Below, in pieces: positions 31,187 through 39,670 of a stretch of 64,000 bases of DNA. The translations under genes and the position numbers were made by a program. A model generated the notes under the pieces. It had not been told where the DNA came from and did no database searches. It saw only the letters and a list, made by a program, of their open reading frames with translations. How positions within the stretch are numbered: position 1 is the first letter of the stretch; each line of letters opens with the position of its first letter. Source of the DNA: Microbacterium sp. SL75 (GTDB lineage Bacteria; Actinomycetota; Actinomycetes; Actinomycetales; Microbacteriaceae); NCBI RefSeq assembly GCF_026625865.1, contig NZ_CP113067.1:2418001-2482000 (forward strand), read 5' to 3'.

Positions 31187-32146
31187 ATGATGAAGGTGGC
31201 GATCGAACAGATGGACCTCAATCTCCTGCGCGCACTCGACGCGCTCCTGCAGACGGGCAGCGTGTCGCTGGCCGCGGAGCGTCTGCATCTTTCCGTGCCC
31301 GCGACCAGCCGGGCGCTGGGTCGTCTGCGCCAGACGATGAACGACCCGCTGCTCGTGCGCGCGGGCCGCGGCATGGTTCCCACCCCGTTCGCGCTGCGGA
31401 CGGCGCCGCGCGTGCGGTCTCTCCTCGAGGAGATCGAACGCCTCCGGCGTCCCGCCGCCGACGACCCGTCCGCGTGGCACCGAACGTTCTCGATCCGCAT
31501 CAACGACGCCCTGTCGCCCGTGCTCGCGCCGCGGCTCACGCGTCTGGTCGCCACCCGTGCCCCGCACGTCCAGCTGCGGTTCGTGGCGCAGCAGTCCAAG
31601 ACGGTCGAACTCCTACGCGATGGCACCCTCGATCTCGACGTGGGCGTCGTCGATCCCGGTCCGCCCGACGTGCGAGCATCCGTCCTCTTCGCCGACACCT
31701 TCGTCGCCGTGGTCTCGGCGGCATCGAGAATCGGACGGATGCCGCGGCTCGATCTCGACGAGCTGTGCGCGGTGCCGCACGTCTCGGCATCGCGCCGCGG
31801 ACTCGATCGCGGTCCGCTTGATGAGGCCCTGGAAGCGCGGGGGCGGAGCCGGCGCGTCGTCGCTGTGGTCCCGACCTACGCGGTCGGTGCGCTGATGGCG
31901 CTCGAGGACGACGTGCTGTGCCTCATCCCCTCGGTGCTCGCCCGGCACCTGACCGAGCGCGGGGTGCCCTTGCGCGTGCACGAGGTTCCCGTCGACCTGC
32001 CGAAGGCCACCGTGCAGCAACGGTGGCACGAGCGGGTCGAAGCCGATCCGGCATCGCTCTGGCTGCGCGCGATGACGCAGGAGGCGGTCGGTGAACTCCG
32101 GCTCACAGACTCCCCGCCAACGCCCTCCCCACCGTCCGCCCAGTGA
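31187..32146 (+). CDS. LysR family transcriptional regulator
   Basis: 319 residues. The winged helix covers about 8-70 (LNLLRALDALLQTGSVSLAA, SVPATSRALGRLRQ), followed by a substrate-binding domain. The neighbours point to control of the divergent NADP oxidoreductase. The start may be this ATG, the next (31190) or 31211. The 3' end overlaps the convergent FAD-dehydrogenase gene by 44 bp. Confidence 0.88.
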   Translation: MMKVAIEQMDLNLLRALDALLQTGSVSLAAERLHLSVPATSRALGRLRQTMNDPLLVRAGRGMVPTPFALRTAPRVRSLLEEIERLRRPAADDPSAWHRTFSIRINDALSPVLAPRLTRLVATRAPHVQLRFVAQQSKTVELLRDGTLDLDVGVVDPGPPDVRASVLFADTFVAVVSAASRIGRMPRLDLDELCAVPHVSASRRGLDRGPLDEALEARGRSRRVVAVVPTYAVGALMALEDDVLCLIPSVLARHLTERGVPLRVHEVPVDLPKATVQQRWHERVEADPASLWLRAMTQEAVGELRLTDSPPTPSPPSAQ

Positions 32147-33770
32147 ACAGGCACCCGCCGAGGAAGGTCCCCTCGAGGGCGTTGTACCCGTGGGCCCCGC
32201 CGCCGCCGAAGCCCGCGGCCTCGCCCGCCGAGTAGAGGCCGGGGATCGGCATCCCGGATCCGTTCAGGGCGCGGCCGTCGAGGTCGGTCTGGATGCCGCC
32301 GAGCGTCTTGCGCGTGACGATCCAGAGTCGTACGGCGATGAGCGGGCCGTGGCGGGGGTCGAGGATCGCGTGGGCGGGGACCGTGCGGAAGAGTCGATCG
32401 CCGCGAAAGCGTCGACTGTTCTGGATGCCGATGGTCTGAGCGTCTTTCGAGTACGGGTTCACGACCTCGCGGTCACGCGCCTCGAGCTGCCGGCGGATCA
32501 AGTCCTCGTCGAGGAGGTCGTCTCCGGTGAGGGCGTTCATTCCGCGCACGAGCTCGGCCAGGGTGTCGGCGACGACGAAGTCGGCTCCCTCCCGCTTGAA
32601 GTCCTCGACCGGGCCGGGAGCGGCACGCCCGAGCCGCGTGCGCAGCAGCAGAGCCAGGTCGCGGTTGGTGATGTCGGGGTTCTGCTCCGACCCCGACAGC
32701 GCGAACTCCTTCTTGATGATCGTCTGATCGAGCACGAACCACGAGTAGTCGTATTCGACGAGGTCGGGCGTCGATCGCAGGATCTTCAACGTTCCGAGGG
32801 TGTCGTACCCGGGCAGCCCCGGGAGGGGCAACCGGCGACCGCGCGCGTCGAGCCACATCGAGGAGGGACCGGGCAGGATCCGGATGCCGTGACCCGGCCA
32901 CACGGGGTTCCAGTTCTGCAGCCCCTCGGTGTAATGCCACATACGATCGCGGTTCACCAGCCGCACGCCCTGGTCGGCGGCGATGTCGAGCATGCGTCCG
33001 TCGACGTGCGCGGGGACGCCGGTGACCATCGTGCGCGCGGGAGTGCCGAGGCGATCGGGCCACCAGCGGCGCACTCGCTCGTGGTCGCCGCCGATACCGC
33101 CCGAGGCGATGACGACGGCCTGCGCCGAGAGCTCGAACTCGCCGACCACCTCACGTGACGACGACACCCCGCGCGGGGAATCGTCGGGGGCGAGGATCGC
33201 GCCGCGCACGCCCGTCACGGCGCCGTCGGTGAAGACCAGTTCGTCGACCCGGTGGCGGAACCGCAGGTCGACGGCATCCGCCTTTCTCGCTTTTTCGGCG
33301 AAGGGTTCCGAGATCCCGGTGCCCGTTCCCCACGGCACGTGGAAGCGGGGAACGGAGTTGCCGTGGCCCCCGGCGCTGAGCGACCCGCGTTCCGCCCAGC
33401 CGACGACGGGGGTGAACCTCACGCCCTGCTGTTGCAGCCACGCGCGCTTCTCGCCGGCGGCGAACTCGACGTACGCCCGCCCCCACTTCTGCGCCCACTC
33501 GTCCTCGGGGTGCGCGCCATCCAGGCGGTCCCAGCCGGCGGAGCCCTGCCAGTCCTGCCAAGCGAGCTCGAACGAGTCCTTGACCCGGAGACGGCGTTGC
33601 ATGGGGGAGTCGACGAGGAAGATCCCGCCGAACGACCAGAACGCCTGCCCGCCCAGGTTGGCGGCGTTCTCTTGCTCGACGATGATCACGCGCTTTCCCA
33701 CGCGCACGAGCTCGTTGCTGGCGACGAGGCCCGCGAGCCCTGCTCCGATGATGATGACGTCGGCGTCCAT
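32103..33770 (-). CDS. FAD-binding dehydrogenase (fumarate reductase flavoprotein-like)
   Basis: 555 residues. FAD-binding N-terminus DADVIIIGAGLAGLVASNEL and a C-terminal GLYSAGEAAGFGGGGAHGYN. The middle carries the long substrate domain seen in 3-ketosteroid dehydrogenase and fumarate-reductase-type flavoproteins (a conserved actinobacterial FAD-binding dehydrogenase family). The substrate is unknown. The 3' ends of this gene and lysR overlap by 44 bp, so they may interfere by convergent transcription. Confidence 0.85.
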   Translation of the reverse strand: MDADVIIIGAGLAGLVASNELVRVGKRVIIVEQENAANLGGQAFWSFGGIFLVDSPMQRRLRVKDSFELAWQDWQGSAGWDRLDGAHPEDEWAQKWGRAYVEFAAGEKRAWLQQQGVRFTPVVGWAERGSLSAGGHGNSVPRFHVPWGTGTGISEPFAEKARKADAVDLRFRHRVDELVFTDGAVTGVRGAILAPDDSPRGVSSSREVVGEFELSAQAVVIASGGIGGDHERVRRWWPDRLGTPARTMVTGVPAHVDGRMLDIAADQGVRLVNRDRMWHYTEGLQNWNPVWPGHGIRILPGPSSMWLDARGRRLPLPGLPGYDTLGTLKILRSTPDLVEYDYSWFVLDQTIIKKEFALSGSEQNPDITNRDLALLLRTRLGRAAPGPVEDFKREGADFVVADTLAELVRGMNALTGDDLLDEDLIRRQLEARDREVVNPYSKDAQTIGIQNSRRFRGDRLFRTVPAHAILDPRHGPLIAVRLWIVTRKTLGGIQTDLDGRALNGSGMPIPGLYSAGEAAGFGGGGAHGYNALEGTFLGGCLFTGRTVGRALAGSL

Positions 33771-33822
33771 GTTCTCCCTCGGCGTCGAGTGGCGGGACCC
33801 ACGCTACGCCGGTCGACGCGTC

Positions 33823-33859
33823 GAGGGCCGGTGCGGGGAGTCCCCGCGCACCGGCCCTC
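33823..33859 (-). terminator. Terminator of the ABC exporter operon
   Basis: GAGGGCCGGTGCG and CGCACCGGCCCTC form a 13-bp perfect stem around a short inner GGGGAGTCCCC hairpin, 3 nt past the permease stop on the minus strand. No T-run. Confidence 0.65.
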
Positions 33860-33862
33860 GTC

Positions 33863-35155
33863 TCACTCGTATCGCAGCGACTCGACCGGGTCGGCGCGCG
33901 CGGCACGCGCCGCCGGCAATGTTCCGGCGAGGAAAGCGATCCCCATCACCGCCAGCGTCGTCACGACGATCGACACCGGATCGAAGGCGATGAGCTGCAG
34001 GCCGGGTAGGTCGCTGAACAGGCTCGTCGCGAGTTGGGCGCTGACCGCCGTCCCCACCCCGATCGCCACGACCGCGCCGAGCGCACTGCCCAGCAGACCG
34101 ATGAAGATCGCCTCGAGGCTGAAGAGCGTGAACACGCGTCCGCTCCCCATGCCCATCGCCTTCATCAGGCCGATTTCCCGCGTGCGTTCCTGCACCGACA
34201 TGAGCAGGGTGTTGACGATGCCGAAGCTCGCGGCCAGCAGCGCGATGATCGCGAAGGCGTTCAGGACCAGCACGATCCCGTTGATCACCGCTTCGAAGGT
34301 GCCCAGCTGATCGGCGACCGTCGTGCCGGTGTAGCCGGCGTCGGTGAGCGCGGCCTTCACGTCGGTCCCTTTCGCACCCGCTGCCATCGTCGCGCTTGCC
34401 GAGGCGTACCGGTCGAGCTGGTCGGCGGGGACGCCGGTGTTCTGCGCGGCCGACAGGGCGTCCTCGAGCGCGGCGTTCGTCCTCAGCGTCGTGGTGCTGC
34501 CGAAGGCCTCCTCGGTCACCCCGGTCACCGTCGCCTCGACCGTGTGTCGCGTGCGCACCGGATCGGTGACCGCGATGGTCACGGTGGCACCCACGGCCGC
34601 TTCGGCGTCGGCGAAGCCCATCGGCGCCACCAGGCCGTCGGGCAGGGCGACCTCCAACGTCTCGGTACCGTCGTCGGGCGCTGCCCCCGCTCCCAGCTGC
34701 GGCGTCTGTCCCGCCACGAGGCTCCCGGCCCGCGCGACATACGGGTCACCGCCGGGCGCCTGCACGTAGTCGATCGTCACGGACTTCACCGGTACGACCC
34801 GCGCGATACCCGGCACCGCTGCGAGCGTCGTGATGTCCTGATCCGTGAGCGCTGTCACCTCGCTCGTCGTTCCGGGAGGGCCCGACTGACGCCCCGACGA
34901 GATGGCACCCGGATCGTATTTCTGAGGACCCGTGGATGCCGTAGCGTCGGTGCTCGTCTTCGTCACGGTCAGCGCATCGGAGGCGCCCATCGCGCTGACG
35001 GTGCTGTCGATGAAGGCGTTGATGCCGGTTCCGAGCCCGTTGGTGATGGTGAGGGTGAAGGCGCCGACGAAGATCGCCAGCACCGTCAGGATCGTGCGGG
35101 TCTTCGAGCGGAAGGTGTTGGCGACGGCGGTGCCGACGAGGTCGAGGATTTTCAT
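33863..35155 (-). CDS. MacB/FtsX-type ABC transporter permease
   Basis: 430 residues. One N-terminal membrane span (SKTRTILTVLAIFVGAFTLT), a large extracytoplasmic MacB-PCD-like domain and three C-terminal spans of the FtsX domain (VQERTREIGLMKAMGMG motif). These proteins transmit ATPase cycles mechanically to substrates outside the membrane. The ATG at 35155 overlaps the stop of the ABC gene. The pair is divergent from a histidine kinase and response regulator that probably control it. Confidence 0.9.
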   Translation of the reverse strand: MKILDLVGTAVANTFRSKTRTILTVLAIFVGAFTLTITNGLGTGINAFIDSTVSAMGASDALTVTKTSTDATASTGPQKYDPGAISSGRQSGPPGTTSEVTALTDQDITTLAAVPGIARVVPVKSVTIDYVQAPGGDPYVARAGSLVAGQTPQLGAGAAPDDGTETLEVALPDGLVAPMGFADAEAAVGATVTIAVTDPVRTRHTVEATVTGVTEEAFGSTTTLRTNAALEDALSAAQNTGVPADQLDRYASASATMAAGAKGTDVKAALTDAGYTGTTVADQLGTFEAVINGIVLVLNAFAIIALLAASFGIVNTLLMSVQERTREIGLMKAMGMGSGRVFTLFSLEAIFIGLLGSALGAVVAIGVGTAVSAQLATSLFSDLPGLQLIAFDPVSIVVTTLAVMGIAFLAGTLPAARAARADPVESLRYE

Positions 35156-35859
35156 GCCGCGCTCCGCTCTTCGGCGACGATCAGGCCGTCGCGGATCTGC
35201 ACGCGGCGGTCGCACCGCGCCGCCAGGTCTTCGTCGTGCGTCACCACGATCAGGGTGATGCCGTGCTCGCGATTGAGGCGGAAGAGGATGTCCTCCACGA
35301 CCGCTCCGGTCGCCGAGTCGAGGTTGCCGGTGGGCTCGTCGGCGAAGATCACCTGCGGGTCGTTCACGAGCGCCCGCGCGATCACCGCGCGCTGCTTCTG
35401 TCCGCCCGACAGAGCGGTGGCCTTGTTGCGGGCCTTGTCGCCCATGTCGAGCTCGGCCAGGGCGGCCAGCCCTCGACGCTTGCGCTCGGCGCGTCCCACC
35501 CCGGCGATCTTCAGCGGCAGCACGACGTTGTCGAACACCGACGCGGTCGGCGTCAGGAAGAACTGCTGGAACACGAAACCGAAGGTCTTGTTGCGCGTGC
35601 GGTTGAGCCGGCGTCCGCGCAGGGTCGTGGCATCCACTCCGTCGAGGCGCACGGTGCCGCGCGTAGGTGCGTCCATCAGTGCCAAGAGGTGCATGAGCGT
35701 GGACTTGCCCGAGCCGCTCTTGCCGAGGATCGCGATGCTCTCGCCGCGATGGATGTCGAGGGTCACCCCGCGCAGCGCGTCGAAGCGGGCGGAACCTCGG
35801 CCGTACGACTTGTGCAGGTCGGTGACCGAGAGGAGTGGGGGAGCGGGATCGGATGCCAT
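35152..35859 (-). CDS. MacB/LolD-type ABC transporter ATPase
   Basis: 235 residues with Walker A GKSGSGKST, the Q-loop FVFQQFF, signature LSGGQKQRA, Walker B VIFADEPTGNLDS and H-loop VVTHD. Partner of the FtsX-type permease with which it overlaps by four bases. GGGTGAGG lies 3-10 nt before the ATG. Likely a peptide or lipid-stress exporter module regulated by the divergent two-component system. Confidence 0.92.
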   Translation of the reverse strand: MASDPAPPLLSVTDLHKSYGRGSARFDALRGVTLDIHRGESIAILGKSGSGKSTLMHLLALMDAPTRGTVRLDGVDATTLRGRRLNRTRNKTFGFVFQQFFLTPTASVFDNVVLPLKIAGVGRAERKRRGLAALAELDMGDKARNKATALSGGQKQRAVIARALVNDPQVIFADEPTGNLDSATGAVVEDILFRLNREHGITLIVVTHDEDLAARCDRRVQIRDGLIVAEERSAA

Positions 35860-35991
35860 GACCTCACCCTCGCGCTCGAACCTCGGATGCCGCGTCCCAC
35901 CGCCGGGGAGGACGCCTCCCCCCACGGGGGTATTCGACAATGACCCGCCGGGGCGATCGTCGGACAGGGAGCGAGGGGACAGACTGGTCGG

Positions 35992-37200
35992 GTGAGCGCC
36001 CCCGGATCGACGATGCCCGCGCGTCGCGCGATGCGGGCGGCGCGTCCGTGGCTCGTCGACCTCGGCTTCGGCTTCCTCATCGTCGGACCCGCGTTCGCGC
36101 CCATCCCCGTCGCCGAGATGCGTCCGGCGAACACCCTCGCCCTTGTCCTGGTGCTGCTTCCGGCCGCGGTGCTGCCGCTGCGGCGCGTGCGTCCCCGGGT
36201 CGCGCTCGCCGCGTGCGCGGCGCTGTACCTGGGGGCGTTGAGCCTGGGAACCCTCTCTCCCGGCGCGACCCTCGCGCTGATCGTCTCGATGTACGCCGTC
36301 GCCCAGCGCACGACCCGGCGGGTGTCGGTCCCGGCTGGCCTCGTGGCCGTGATGGTCGTGGCGGGGGTGAGCATCGCCATCACGCTCGTCACCGGCATGG
36401 ACACGCGTTTTCTTCAGGTGGCCCTCGCCCTCGCCCTCGCGGGCGCCGTCGGCGACGCATCCCGATCGCGACGCGCGTACGTCGAAGCGGTGGAGGAGCG
36501 GGCACGACGGGCCGAAGAGACCCGTGAGGCCGAGGCCCGTCGGCGCGTCACCGAGGAGCGCCTGCGCATCGCGCGCGACCTGCACGACGCGGTCGCGCAC
36601 CGCATCTCGGTGATCAGCCTGAACGCCGGTGTCGCGTCGTCGTCGATCGAGACGCGACCCGAGAAGGCACGTGAGGCGCTCGCCACCATCCGCACCACCT
36701 CGCGCGACGTGCTCGGCGAGATCGGCGGGATGCTCAGCGTGCTCCGCACCCCCGACGAGGCCGTGGCCCTCGAGCAGCCCGGGCTCGCGCGCGTTCCCGA
36801 GGTGGTCGAGTCGGTGCGCGTGGCGGGGTGGGACGTCGTGGTGCGCGACGAGATCGGAACGGATGCCGAGGCCTCCGCCATCCCGATCGGAATCGGCATC
36901 GTGGCCTATCGCGTCGTGCAGGAGGGCCTCACGAACGCGATGAAGCACGGCAGCACGCGCCGCGCGCACGTCCTGATGCGTCGCGACGGGGACGTTCTCG
37001 AAGTCGTCGTCACGAACCCCCTGGATCGCATGCCCGACCCCGAGGACGCACCGCCGACGTCGGGGTTCGGGCTCGTCGGTCTGCGCGAGCGCGTCGACGC
37101 CGTGCGCGGTGAGCTCGACGCCGGCCTCGCCCCCGGCGGCTACCGGCTGGCCGCGCGTCTTCCCCTCCCCGCCGCCGCTCGATCGGAGACCGCCCCGTGA
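35992..37200 (+). CDS. Sensor histidine kinase (NarL-type, HisKA_3)
   Basis: 402 residues. Four or five N-terminal membrane helices without a large sensor domain, then a coiled linker and HisKA_3 dimerisation helix with the phospho-acceptor His198 in ARDLHDAVAHRIS. The HATPase domain has GLTNAMKHG and GFGLVGLRERV. Intramembrane-sensing kinases of this form often answer cell-envelope stress and control a neighbouring ABC exporter. GTG start, 6 nt after CAGACT. Overlaps its response regulator. Confidence 0.9.
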   Translation: MSAPGSTMPARRAMRAARPWLVDLGFGFLIVGPAFAPIPVAEMRPANTLALVLVLLPAAVLPLRRVRPRVALAACAALYLGALSLGTLSPGATLALIVSMYAVAQRTTRRVSVPAGLVAVMVVAGVSIAITLVTGMDTRFLQVALALALAGAVGDASRSRRAYVEAVEERARRAEETREAEARRRVTEERLRIARDLHDAVAHRISVISLNAGVASSSIETRPEKAREALATIRTTSRDVLGEIGGMLSVLRTPDEAVALEQPGLARVPEVVESVRVAGWDVVVRDEIGTDAEASAIPIGIGIVAYRVVQEGLTNAMKHGSTRRAHVLMRRDGDVLEVVVTNPLDRMPDPEDAPPTSGFGLVGLRERVDAVRGELDAGLAPGGYRLAARLPLPAAARSETAP

Positions 37201-37859
37201 CCACCGTGATCGTCGTCGACGACCAGTCGCTCATCCGCTCCGCCGTTCGCGATCTGCTCGACGCAGCCGAGGGGATCACGGTCGTGGGCGAGGCCGTCGA
37301 CGGCGAGACTGCTGTCGCGCTCGCCCGGCACCTCCGACCCGATGTGGTCGTGTGCGACATCCGGATGCCGCGGATGGACGGCATCGACGCCACCGCGGTG
37401 ATCTGCGCCGACCCGGCCCTCACCGACACCCGGGTGCTCATCCTGACCACCTTCGAGGAGGACGAGTACGTCGTTTCGGCTCTGCGGGCCGGGGCGAGCG
37501 GGTTCATCGGCAAGGGCGCCGAGCCCGACGACATCGTGCGGGCGGTGCGAGCGGTGCACGAGGGGGGAGCCCTGCTCTCTCCGACGGCCACGCGCGCGCT
37601 GATCGAGACCTGGGTGCGCGCGGCTCCCGCGCCGGTGGGTGCGCCCCCGTCGCTCGAGGCATTGACCGATCGCGAACGCGAGGTCTTGCTGCTCATCGCG
37701 CGCGGGCACTCGAACGACGAGATCGCCGCCCAGCTGTTCATCTCTCCGCACACGGCGAAGTCGCACGTGAAGAACACGATGCTCAAGCTCGGGGCCCACG
37801 ATCGCGCGCAACTGGTGATCGCGGCGTACGAGAGCGGGCTGCTCCGCCCCGGTCACTGA
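37197..37859 (+). CDS. LuxR/NarL family response regulator
   Basis: 220 residues. Receiver domain with phospho-acceptor Asp54 (VVVCDIRMPRMDG), acidic pocket VVDDQ near the start and conserved K in GFIGKGA. C-terminal LuxR helix-turn-helix (LTDREREVLLLIARGHSNDE). Cognate partner of the overlapping kinase. The divergent ABC operon is the likeliest target. Confidence 0.92.
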   Translation: MTTVIVVDDQSLIRSAVRDLLDAAEGITVVGEAVDGETAVALARHLRPDVVVCDIRMPRMDGIDATAVICADPALTDTRVLILTTFEEDEYVVSALRAGASGFIGKGAEPDDIVRAVRAVHEGGALLSPTATRALIETWVRAAPAPVGAPPSLEALTDREREVLLLIARGHSNDEIAAQLFISPHTAKSHVKNTMLKLGAHDRAQLVIAAYESGLLRPGH

Positions 37860-37872
37860 CGGTTCTCGCTCG

Positions 37873-37878
37873 TACGAT
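37873..37878 (+). promoter_or_regulatory. -10 box of the pentapeptide-like gene
   Basis: TACGAT, 5 or 8 nt before the candidate GTG starts at 37884 and 37887. Confidence 0.4.
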
Positions 37879-37886
37879 CGGTGGTG

Positions 37887-38189
37887 GTGATCACGGCGAA
37901 ACAGATCGGTGAACTTCGCCAGCGGTGGAAACGGGAGAGCTACCGGATCGATCGACGACGAGCGGGGGTCGCGGTGCGGTGTTCCGTGGGTGCGCGATTC
38001 ACGGGACAGCAATGGCGGCAAGCGACATTCATCGACTGCCGGTTCCGGCACACGGTCGTCACGCAGTCCGATTTCGGTGCGGCGACGTTCTCCGAGTGTC
38101 GATTCGAGGGGGGTTCTTGGGACCCGGACTCCATCTCTCGAGCGAGATTCGACGGGGAGCAGCCGCGCGTCCGCAGCGAGGCGCACTGA
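37887..38189 (+). CDS. Small pentapeptide-repeat-like protein
   Basis: About 100 residues. After a basic N-terminus, residues from ATFIDCRFRHTVVTQSDF to SECRFEGGSW follow the A(D/N)LXX-like five-residue spacing of pentapeptide repeats, with F at the central positions. Only about five coils, shorter than gyrase-protecting members. Function unknown. Three GTGs in a row (37881, 37884, 37887) could start it; 37887 keeps the common 8-nt spacing from the -10 box. Confidence 0.55.
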   Translation: MITAKQIGELRQRWKRESYRIDRRRAGVAVRCSVGARFTGQQWRQATFIDCRFRHTVVTQSDFGAATFSECRFEGGSWDPDSISRARFDGEQPRVRSEAH

Positions 38190-38304
38190 CCGCCCGTGCG
38201 CGGATCATGCGCGCACTCACTCGCCGGGGCCGGGTGATCTTCGCGTCGAGGTTCGGGATGCAGGCCCCGGCGGTCGGCCGCCTCCGTCCGCTCGCTGCCG
38301 GTTC

Positions 38305-38517
38305 TCAGCGCGGGACGACGGGCGCCTCCGCTCGCCGCGGTGGGTAGTCGCGAAGCGAGATCTCGCGGCTGTCGAACATGCCTCGACGCGCGCGGACCAT
38401 GGTCATGCCGGAGCGGCGCAGATTCTCGGCGAGTTCTGCCGTCAAGGGCGCGTGATGCGCTTTCTGCCATCCGCCCGCCAGCGTGTAGGTGTGGGTCACC
38501 GTGCGGGGTCGAGTCAT
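38305..38517 (-). CDS. Hypothetical 70-aa protein
   Basis: Starts MTRPRTVTHTYTLAGGWQKA and carries LTAELAENLRRSGMTMVRAR, then a basic, proline-rich tail. The ATG at 38517 has AGGAGG 5-10 nt upstream, which decides it over 38577. No family recognised. The size, good Shine-Dalgarno and coding bias support a real small gene. Confidence 0.55.
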   Translation of the reverse strand: MTRPRTVTHTYTLAGGWQKAHHAPLTAELAENLRRSGMTMVRARRGMFDSREISLRDYPPRRAEAPVVPR

Positions 38518-38650
38518 GGATGCCTCCTGAGGGAACCGTAGCGCCCGTGAATCGCCCTCATCCCAAATGTCTCGCACCCGTCATCTGCCGGTTTTCCGGC
38601 GTAACCCGGTCGGTCACGATCGGAGCCGAAGCGCCCCCGACAATGTCGCT

Positions 38651-38743
38651 ATGACCACCGCGCGCATCGTGATCCTGTTCGCCCTGGCCGCGGTCGACGG
38701 CGTCGGTTACCTGGAGCGGCGCATCCAATCTCTAGAGGGATGA
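38651..38743 (+). CDS. Possible 30-aa hydrophobic peptide
   Basis: MTTARIVILFALAAVDGVG, then YLERRIQSLEG. GACAAT lies 6 nt before the ATG. It could be a leaderless small membrane peptide, but the length gives little statistical support. Confidence 0.25.
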   Translation: MTTARIVILFALAAVDGVGYLERRIQSLEG

Positions 38744-38818
38744 GTAGTTAGCTAGGCGAAATATTGGTCGCTTGTCAAGCGCCCTCCGTGGCGATGGCCT
38801 CTCGCGGACACTTGATCC

Positions 38819-38926
38819 ATGAAGAACGAGAACACGCCTCACGAGGGCCTTGCCGACGACTTCGCCGATCTCGACACCTCGCGCCCCTTCGGCTCGTACC
38901 TGTCGGTGATCAACGGCGGCAACTAG
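38819..38926 (+). CDS. Orphan 35-aa peptide, precursor-like
   Basis: MKNENTPHEGLADDFADLD (acidic first half), then TSRPFGSYLSVINGGN. 31 of 34 third codon positions after the start are G or C, a strong coding sign for so short a frame. A terminator hairpin follows 33 nt later, so it is probably a one-gene transcript. The acidic leader plus a Ser/Gly/Asn-rich tail resembles a ribosomal peptide precursor, but no modification enzyme or exporter is adjacent. Function unknown. Confidence 0.55.
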   Translation: MKNENTPHEGLADDFADLDTSRPFGSYLSVINGGN

Positions 38927-38959
38927 TCGTCCGGAACCTCCGAGCGAGGTTCGTACGAG

Positions 38960-38989
38960 AGGGCCGGATGCCGTGGGCGTCCGGCCCTT
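38960..38989 (+). terminator. Terminator after the 35-aa peptide
   Basis: AGGGCCGGATGCC pairs with GGCGTCCGGCCCT (one G-T wobble) around a 3-nt loop, followed by TTCGTCGTT. Confidence 0.75.
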
Positions 38990-39025
38990 CGTCGTTAGCT
39001 CCCACCGTCCAGAAGAAGGGATTCC

Positions 39026-39421
39026 ATGACCCCACGCACCATCGAGATCGACGGCACGACGATCCACGGCATCCCGTCGCTCTACGCCGAACTTAACCGC
39101 GTGTTCATGCCCGACGAGGAGTGGACGCTGGGCGAGAGCCTCGATGCCCTCGACGACCTGCTGTACGGCGGGTTCGGGGTGCTCAACGGGGCGGAGTCGG
39201 CGCTGGTGGTGTGGAAGCGGGCTGACATCGCGCGGGAAGCGCTGGGGATCGATGCGACGCGCGAGTACTACCGCGCCAAGCTCGCCCGGCCGGAGGTTTA
39301 CTCCGCGGCCACCGCTCAGCGCGCCCTCGCTGCGCTCGAGTCGGGGGCAGGGGAGACGTACTTCGAGCTGGTGGTGAGGGTTTTCCGGGATCACCGGAAC
39401 ATCGAGCTGGTGCTCGACTGA
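39026..39421 (+). CDS. Barstar-like RNase inhibitor protein
   Basis: 131 residues. IEIDGTTIHGIPSLYAELNR opens like barstar, SLDALDDLLYGGFG matches the NLDALWDCL helix of barstar, and the C-terminus FELVVRVFRDHRN plus IELVLD matches its last helix and strand. Barstar folds inhibit barnase-type RNases. No barnase-like toxin is adjacent, so it is an orphan immunity protein or serves another role. It adjoins the type VII effector island. Confidence 0.75.
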   Translation: MTPRTIEIDGTTIHGIPSLYAELNRVFMPDEEWTLGESLDALDDLLYGGFGVLNGAESALVVWKRADIAREALGIDATREYYRAKLARPEVYSAATAQRALAALESGAGETYFELVVRVFRDHRNIELVLD

Positions 39422-39469
39422 CGGGGGAGGGTGATCCGGTTCCGGTGGGAGAGTGCGATCCTGCCGCAA

Positions 39470-39670
39470 TCATGCGTGGTCGCGCAGAGACGCTTCCATC
39501 CGAGCCAGGATCGCGCTCCGATACGAGAGCTTCTTGGCGGCGGTCAAAGAGGAGAGCCCGAAGCGCGATGCCGTAGTGAAGTCGGGGTTCGGTTGCGCCA
39601 ACCAGAGGTTATAGACCGTCTAGGGCTGGTCGTCGGAGTATTTCATGGCGAGGACGGCGACGAATGCGAG
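39470..39670 (-). pseudogene. Decayed tandem copy of the ankyrin gene 3' half
   Basis: The minus strand reads LAFVAVLAMKYSDDQP, an in-frame TAG (39620-39622), then TVYNLWLAQPNPDFTT to ARMEASLRDHA and a stop. The intact neighbour reads PFLEVLNMKYSDEDLNPIYD and ends with DRMESY before a short tail. The copy starts directly where the intact gene ends, and the intact gene's last residues read through into it in another frame. It is a partial tandem duplication that has since decayed. Confidence 0.75.
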
